DNA from: Maniola hyperantus
Taxonomy: Eukaryota; Arthropoda; Insecta; Lepidoptera; Nymphalidae
DNA length: 64,000 bases
Assembly: GCF_902806685.2 (NCBI RefSeq)
Contig: NC_048541.1
Span: forward strand, 6,445,465-6,509,464
Direction: 5' to 3'
The notes below the pieces were generated by a model. The model made no database searches and had not been told where the DNA came from. It saw only the letters and a list, made by a program, of their open reading frames with translations. Positions 60,055 through 64,000 of this stretch are shown here, piece after piece (position 1 is the first letter of the stretch; every line of letters begins with the position of its first letter). The position numbers and the translations under genes are program-made.

Positions 60055-63000
60055 TTAGGAATAATCTGCCGGGATGTCATCCTTGCTCCAGTCTAATTCA
60101 ATGGTCTTGCCAGTCCGTGCACTCTCTTCAGCAGCAGTGGCGATTTTACTGACGGCAAGTGTCTGCCAGCTGGTTACATGAAGAGGAACTCCATCTAAAA
60201 TGAAGAAATCTGAATATATAAACGGAAAAGGTGACTGACTGACTGACTGACTGATCTATCTACGCACAGCTTAAACTACTGGACGGATCGGGCTGAAATT
60301 TGGCATGTGGATAGCTATTATGAAATATGAATGAAATACATAATAATCAGATAATAATATTTTACGTACACTGTACGACATCCAAAAAGTGCTCAAGCTC
60401 ATTCTGGTAAGCAATCTTGTAACGCGATGGGAATGAATAGTAGATAGGGTTCAACTTGATACCATCCTGTCCAATATAAGATTCAATAGAGTGAGCGGGT
60501 CTCTCGTTTTCTACCTTAATCATACCTGCAATTAAGTCATTAAGCATTTAGTTTTAATCACGACATATATATAATTATTACAAATCTAGTCACACTTATT
60601 TCTGTTAAATGATAAATCACCTTTATTTCCAAAAACTTCCAATCTTTGATCATACCCGTATGCACTGAAACGACTATTGTCGCCGATAGCTACGGCGCCC
60701 GATGGGAACGTTAGAAGAAAAGCAATTGTGTCGAAGTCGTCAATGGCCTTAACTTCAGGTATGAGTGCAGAAGCAGTGGCTTGCACACGGATGGGCAGCT
60801 CCCCGAGTACCCAACAAGACACATCGAAATCGTGTACCAAACAATCGTGAAATACACCACCTGCAGTTAAAATCACTATTTATAAAAATATCTATATAAT
60901 GAACTAAAATATCGAAATAATCTAAATTTATAAAAGGAAAAGCTGACTGACTGACTGTTCTATCAACGCACAGTTCGTACTACTGGAGGGATCGGGCTGT
61001 TTCGCATGCAGATAGCTATTATGACGTAGACATCCGCTGAGAAAGGATTTTTGAAAATTCAACCCCTATAAGAGGGTGAAATAGGGGTTTGAAATTTACG
61101 TAGTCCACGCGGATGAAGTCGCGGGAATATGCTCGTTTAGAAATAAAAAATGATGTAGAGGTAGGATAGGATTTTTGTAAAATAATAAAAACTTAGAAAA
61201 CGCAGCACTAAAATCTAGTACACGGCAGAAAATATTTTACATCGACCTTTAGAAAGAGTGTTGTCTTTGTCGTTGAGACCGACAAAACGTCACATTTGTC
61301 TGAGTGACAGAGACAACGGTCTACAAAGCTGACATCTCATGTACAATATTTTTTCTTGCCGGCTACTGTAACATAGTTGTAAAATACAAAAATAGTTTGT
61401 GAGTTTGAGTACATAGGCATAGTACGCGACAGGTCGAGATGGCAATCGAGGTATGAGGCGGGGGACGCCCCGCACACCCGCACCCGCCCGCGCTTGCCCG
61501 CACCTGGTTTCCACCCCGATTGCTATCTCGACTTGTCGCGTACTATAGGCACGCTTTCGGCTTTTCTAACATAAACATGGTCCGGAAGAATCTACACTAA
61601 TATTATAAAGAGGAAAACTTTGTTTGTTTGTTTGTTTGTTTGTTTGTTTGTTTGTTTGTTTGTTTGTTTGTTTGTTTGTACTGAATAGGCTCAAAAACTA
61701 CTGGACCGATTTTAAAAATTCTTTCACCATTCGAAAGCTACATTATCCACGAGTAACATAGGCTATATTTTATTTTGGAAAAAAATAGGGTTCCGTAAGA
61801 TATTTGGGTTTTTCGGACACAAGGTGTAAAAAATCAACCAGAAAAGTTACTTATTTTGCGTACGCTGCCTAAACTATAAAAGATAGAACCATAAAATGTT
61901 CTAATTAATTGTAGATCTTATAAATATCTACAAAAAAGTCCGCGACACACTATACCCCAGGTCGAGATGGCAATCGAGGTATGAGGCGGGGGACGCCCCG
62001 CACACCCGCACCCGCCCGCGCTTGCCCGCACCTGGTTTCCACCCCGATTGCTATCTCGACTTGTCGCGTACTATAGGCACGCTTTCGGCTTTTCTAACAT
62101 AAACATGGTCCGGAAGAATCTACACTAATATTATAAAGAGGAAAACTTTGTTTGTTTGTTTGTTTGTTTGTTTGTTTGTTTGTTTGTTTGTTTGTTTGTT
62201 TGTTTGTACTGAATAGGCTCAAAAACTACTGGACCGATTTTAAAAATTCTTTCACCATTCGAAAGCTACATTATCCACGAGTAACATAGGCTATATTTTA
62301 TTTTGGAAAAAAATAGGGTTCCGTAAGATATTTGGGTTTTTCGGACACAAGGTGTAAAAAATCAACCAGAAAAGTTACTTATTTTGCGTACGCTGCCTAA
62401 ACTATAAAAGATAGAACCATAAAATGTTCTAATTAATTGTAGATCTTATAAATATCTACAAAAAAGTCCGCGACACACTATACCCATCTATGTCGAGTGA
62501 GGCACAGCAACCATTTTTTTATTTAAAAATCTTGAATTTTTTTTGGACTACATTTAAACGCGTTTATTTTACTCATGCTATTAATCCTTATCAAAATAAA
62601 TGATTTCATCACTAAGAACAGTTTATGGAGATAATATTTGGTCTTTGAATGATTAAAATTGGACGTTTGGTTTTGAAGTTATGGCGAAATTAAAATATTA
62701 CGATTTCTGCTGCACGGCCCGTTGTATTATAATTATAAAGAGGTAATGTCGTTAAGTTTGTTTGTAGGGGGTAATCTTTAGAACTACTGAACCGATTTTA
62801 AAAATTCTTTCACCAGTAGAAAGCTACATTATTCCTGAGTGACATAGGCTATACGGGATCTTTAAAAACCTAAATCTACGCGGGCGAAGCCGCGGGGATC
62901 AGCTAGTATCTTATAAATTCTTACTCGTAAGTTTCACTGACGGCGCTAAAATGCGTGAACACGCCGTAAGCGGTACGACACAACCATCCACACTGTTGTT

Positions 63001-63940
63001 TCGCGCCATTATACAGGCTTTCGTACCGCAATTACCGCACGACAGAAAAACGGGCATTGGCATTCTGCCATTGAACATAATTAATCAATATGCAAAAATG
63101 ATAATTTTTGCATGACAAAGTTGCATGGAAGCTTGCTTGCAGTTATCCCAGCCTACAAGGTAGAATAATGAAAAGAACAGGCCTTGGAAAAGGAGTGGGT
63201 AATTGTAGAGTTCCTTACAGCATCTCCTATAGAAACTAGTTTCTGAACCTATGGTAGTCTTAACCTATTTTTATTGCACTTACCTGAGCTAGCCAAGTAG
63301 TCAACAGAAGGCAGCGGGGAATCCCTCGCTGTGACTTTAAGAATTTGAATATGGCCTACTTCTCCTTGTCTCACGCGCTCTTTGAGTGCTCTGTAAGCCG
63401 GATCGAAACGTCGATTGAAGGCGGCAAATAGAACCCGACCTTTAGCTTCAGCGGCTTCATAGCACTTTTTCGTTTCTTGGATAGTCTCAGCAATGGGCTT
63501 TTCGCAGAAAACGTCTTTGTTGTTCGCGATGGAGTTAATGACAATGTCATGATGCGTATAAGTCGGAGAACTAATAAAGACAGTGGTAACTCTAAAAATG
63601 AAATAATTATGTATCATACACAAATTGAATTAAAATTATAAAAAATATCTGACTGTAGGTCACCCAATTTTCGTGATGAATTAAAACTTACGACTTATCC
63701 TTGTAGACGCGTTCTGCGTTTTTTGACGTCAAGCAGGCAACATCGTCGCCAAGTTTCCAGTAGTTTTTCAAATCAGTAAATTTTTCAGAACGATCATCAA
63801 CAATATATTTCAATGTAATACGTGGGTTGTGAATTATACTGCTCAAGTGAATGGATCCGGCACGACCGAGCCCAAAGATGGCAGCAATTACTGGTGCAAC
63901 TGAAGCTTTGCTTTTTTTGGCAGTTACGTTGTTTAAATAC
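60055..63940 (-). CDS. Inositol 2-dehydrogenase-like Gfo/Idh/MocA oxidoreductase, N-terminal end outside the window
   Basis: Family enzymes oxidise myo- or scyllo-inositol or related sugars with NAD(P). Minus-strand exons, 5' to 3', are 63692-63940, 63284-63591, 60621-60860, 60370-60525 and 60055-60194; all junctions are GT-AG and keep frame, giving 363 residues plus a split first codon. Seen: a Rossmann nucleotide loop GLGRAG at 23-28, SSPTYTHHDIV, CEKP with the presumed catalytic Lys at 114, FNRRFDPAY, ARDSP, then SGGVFHDCLVHDFDV supplying Asp191 and His195 (the Lys/Asp/His set known from bacterial inositol dehydrogenase), and a C-terminal LHVTSWQTLAVSKIATAAEES helix before the stop. At least one more 5' exon lies beyond position 64000. 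Introns are 100, 2423, 95 and 175 bp; the large one is full of repeats. The exact substrate (inositol or another polyol or sugar) is not decided by the sequence. A bacterial origin is possible, but the introns and clean frame show a resident eukaryotic gene. Confidence 0.93.
60210..60330 (+). mobile_element. Helitron-like fragment in the last dehydrogenase intron
   Basis: Carries only the head: ATATAAACGGAAAAGGTGAC, GACT units and CTACTGGACGGATCGGGCTG. The rest is lost; it fills most of a 175-bp intron. Confidence 0.65.
60928..61134 (+). mobile_element. Helitron-like element in the large dehydrogenase intron
   Basis: TATAAAAGGAAAAGCTGACT head, TCTATCAACGCACAGTTCG, TTCAACCCCTATAAGAGGG and CGCGGATGAAGTCGCGGGAA hairpin near the end. 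Confidence 0.7.
61218..61367. mobile_element. MITE, GGCAGAAA type, in the large dehydrogenase intron
   Basis: Left end GTACACGGCAGAAAATATTT, internal TGTCTTTGTCGTTGAGACCG, and a degenerate inverted right end TTTTTTCTTGCCGGCTAC. Same family as the 8.8 kb copy, more worn. Confidence 0.7.
61419..61547. mobile_element. GC-rich palindromic MITE in the large dehydrogenase intron
   Basis: TAGTACGCGACAGGTCGAGA at the left and CTATCTCGACTTGTCGCGTA CTA at the right. The 528-bp duplication begins inside its left end, at 61430. Confidence 0.85.
61597..61775 (+). mobile_element. Helitron-like 5' part with TTTG array, first copy in the tandem duplication
   Basis: CACTAATATTATAAAGAGGA head, a pure TTTG run (61617-61679), CTACTGGACCGATTTTAAAA and AGTAACATAGGCTATATTTT. 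The second copy lies 528 bp downstream. Confidence 0.65.
61617..61679 (+). repeat. TTTG microsatellite
   Basis: About 15 uninterrupted TTTG units, matched in length by the array at 62145-62207. Confidence 0.9.
61958..62075. mobile_element. GC-rich palindromic MITE, duplicated copy lacking its left tip
   Basis: Appears identical to the copy at 61.4 kb except that the first 11 bp are replaced by the duplication junction (ACACACTATACCC). Confidence 0.85.
62125..62303 (+). mobile_element. Helitron-like 5' part, duplicated copy
   Basis: The second copy of the TTTG-bearing element, carried by the 528-bp duplication. Confidence 0.65.
62145..62207 (+). repeat. TTTG microsatellite, second copy
   Basis: Same length and phase as the array 528 bp upstream. 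Confidence 0.9.
62727..62909 (+). mobile_element. Helitron-like element
   Basis: TATTATAATTATAAAGAGGT head, CTACTGAACCGATTTTAAAA, GAGTGACATAGGCTATACGG and TACGCGGGCGAAGCCGCGGG hairpin then GATCAGCTAGT. Confidence 0.75.
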
Positions 63941-64000
63941 CTGATTAAAATGTTGAAAATTTAAACAATATTAACGACATTTAATAATTACAACATATGA

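Larger units (their letters stand above)
61430..62485 (+). repeat. Tandem duplication, two 528-bp units
   Basis: 61430-61957 and 61958-62485 look identical base for base by eye. Each unit contains most of a palindromic MITE, a TTTG array of the same length, and a stretch ending AGTCCGCGACACACTATACC. The duplication is wholly inside the 2.4-kb intron of the dehydrogenase gene, so it does not touch coding sequence. It may be real and young, or an assembly duplication. Confidence 0.9.

Noticed and set aside
61617..62207. CRISPR-like array
   Set aside because: The repeats are simple TTTG microsatellites in two copies of a duplicated segment, with no spacers.

Overview
This is a 64 kb piece of an animal nuclear genome, almost certainly from a moth or butterfly (Lepidoptera). 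The background is AT-rich, the two recognisable genes have GT-AG introns, and most of the rest is interspersed repeats of lepidopteran character. These are Helitron-like elements ending in a GCGGACGAAGTCGCGGG hairpin followed by CTAGT, a repeat family ending in a GTGCGAGTC block, tRNA-headed SINEs, decayed RTE-type and other LINE fragments, and several kinds of MITE with clear terminal inverted repeats (TIRs). Nothing in the window is prokaryotic in layout: I see no operon, CRISPR array or phage. The species cannot be read from the sequence.

Genes. (1) A complete five-exon plus-strand gene (39331-41462) encodes a 312-residue delta/gamma-type sarcoglycan: a type II membrane protein with a juxtamembrane Arg/Lys cluster, one transmembrane segment and the C-terminal cysteine cluster. 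(2) The 3' part of a minus-strand gene (60055-63940, continuing past the right edge) encodes an inositol 2-dehydrogenase-like Gfo/Idh/MocA oxidoreductase. Five exons join in frame into 363 residues that carry the NAD-binding GLGRAG loop, the EKP motif and the Asp/His catalytic pair. (3) A short open segment at 45428-45593 looks like a possible first coding exon of an unrecognised gene, with weak support. I do not see a functional link between the two solid genes.

Layout. 1-39 kb is a gene desert of AT-rich sequence, repeats and scattered GC-richer, non-repetitive-looking patches that could be regulatory. 39.3-41.5 kb is the compact sarcoglycan gene, with a Helitron-like copy ending about 50 bp upstream of its ATG. 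42-60 kb is again intergenic and includes a foldback element carrying a SINE, a dead non-LTR reverse transcriptase and several copies of a GC-rich palindromic MITE. 60-64 kb is the dehydrogenase gene, whose largest intron holds a MITE, a Helitron-like copy and an apparently perfect 528-bp tandem duplication.

I did not find a convincing new biological system. The most checkable points are the dehydrogenase (bacterial-type enzyme, origin untested), the perfect tandem duplication (young, or an assembly artefact), the palindromic MITE families, and a long hairpin in front of a 29-A tail.
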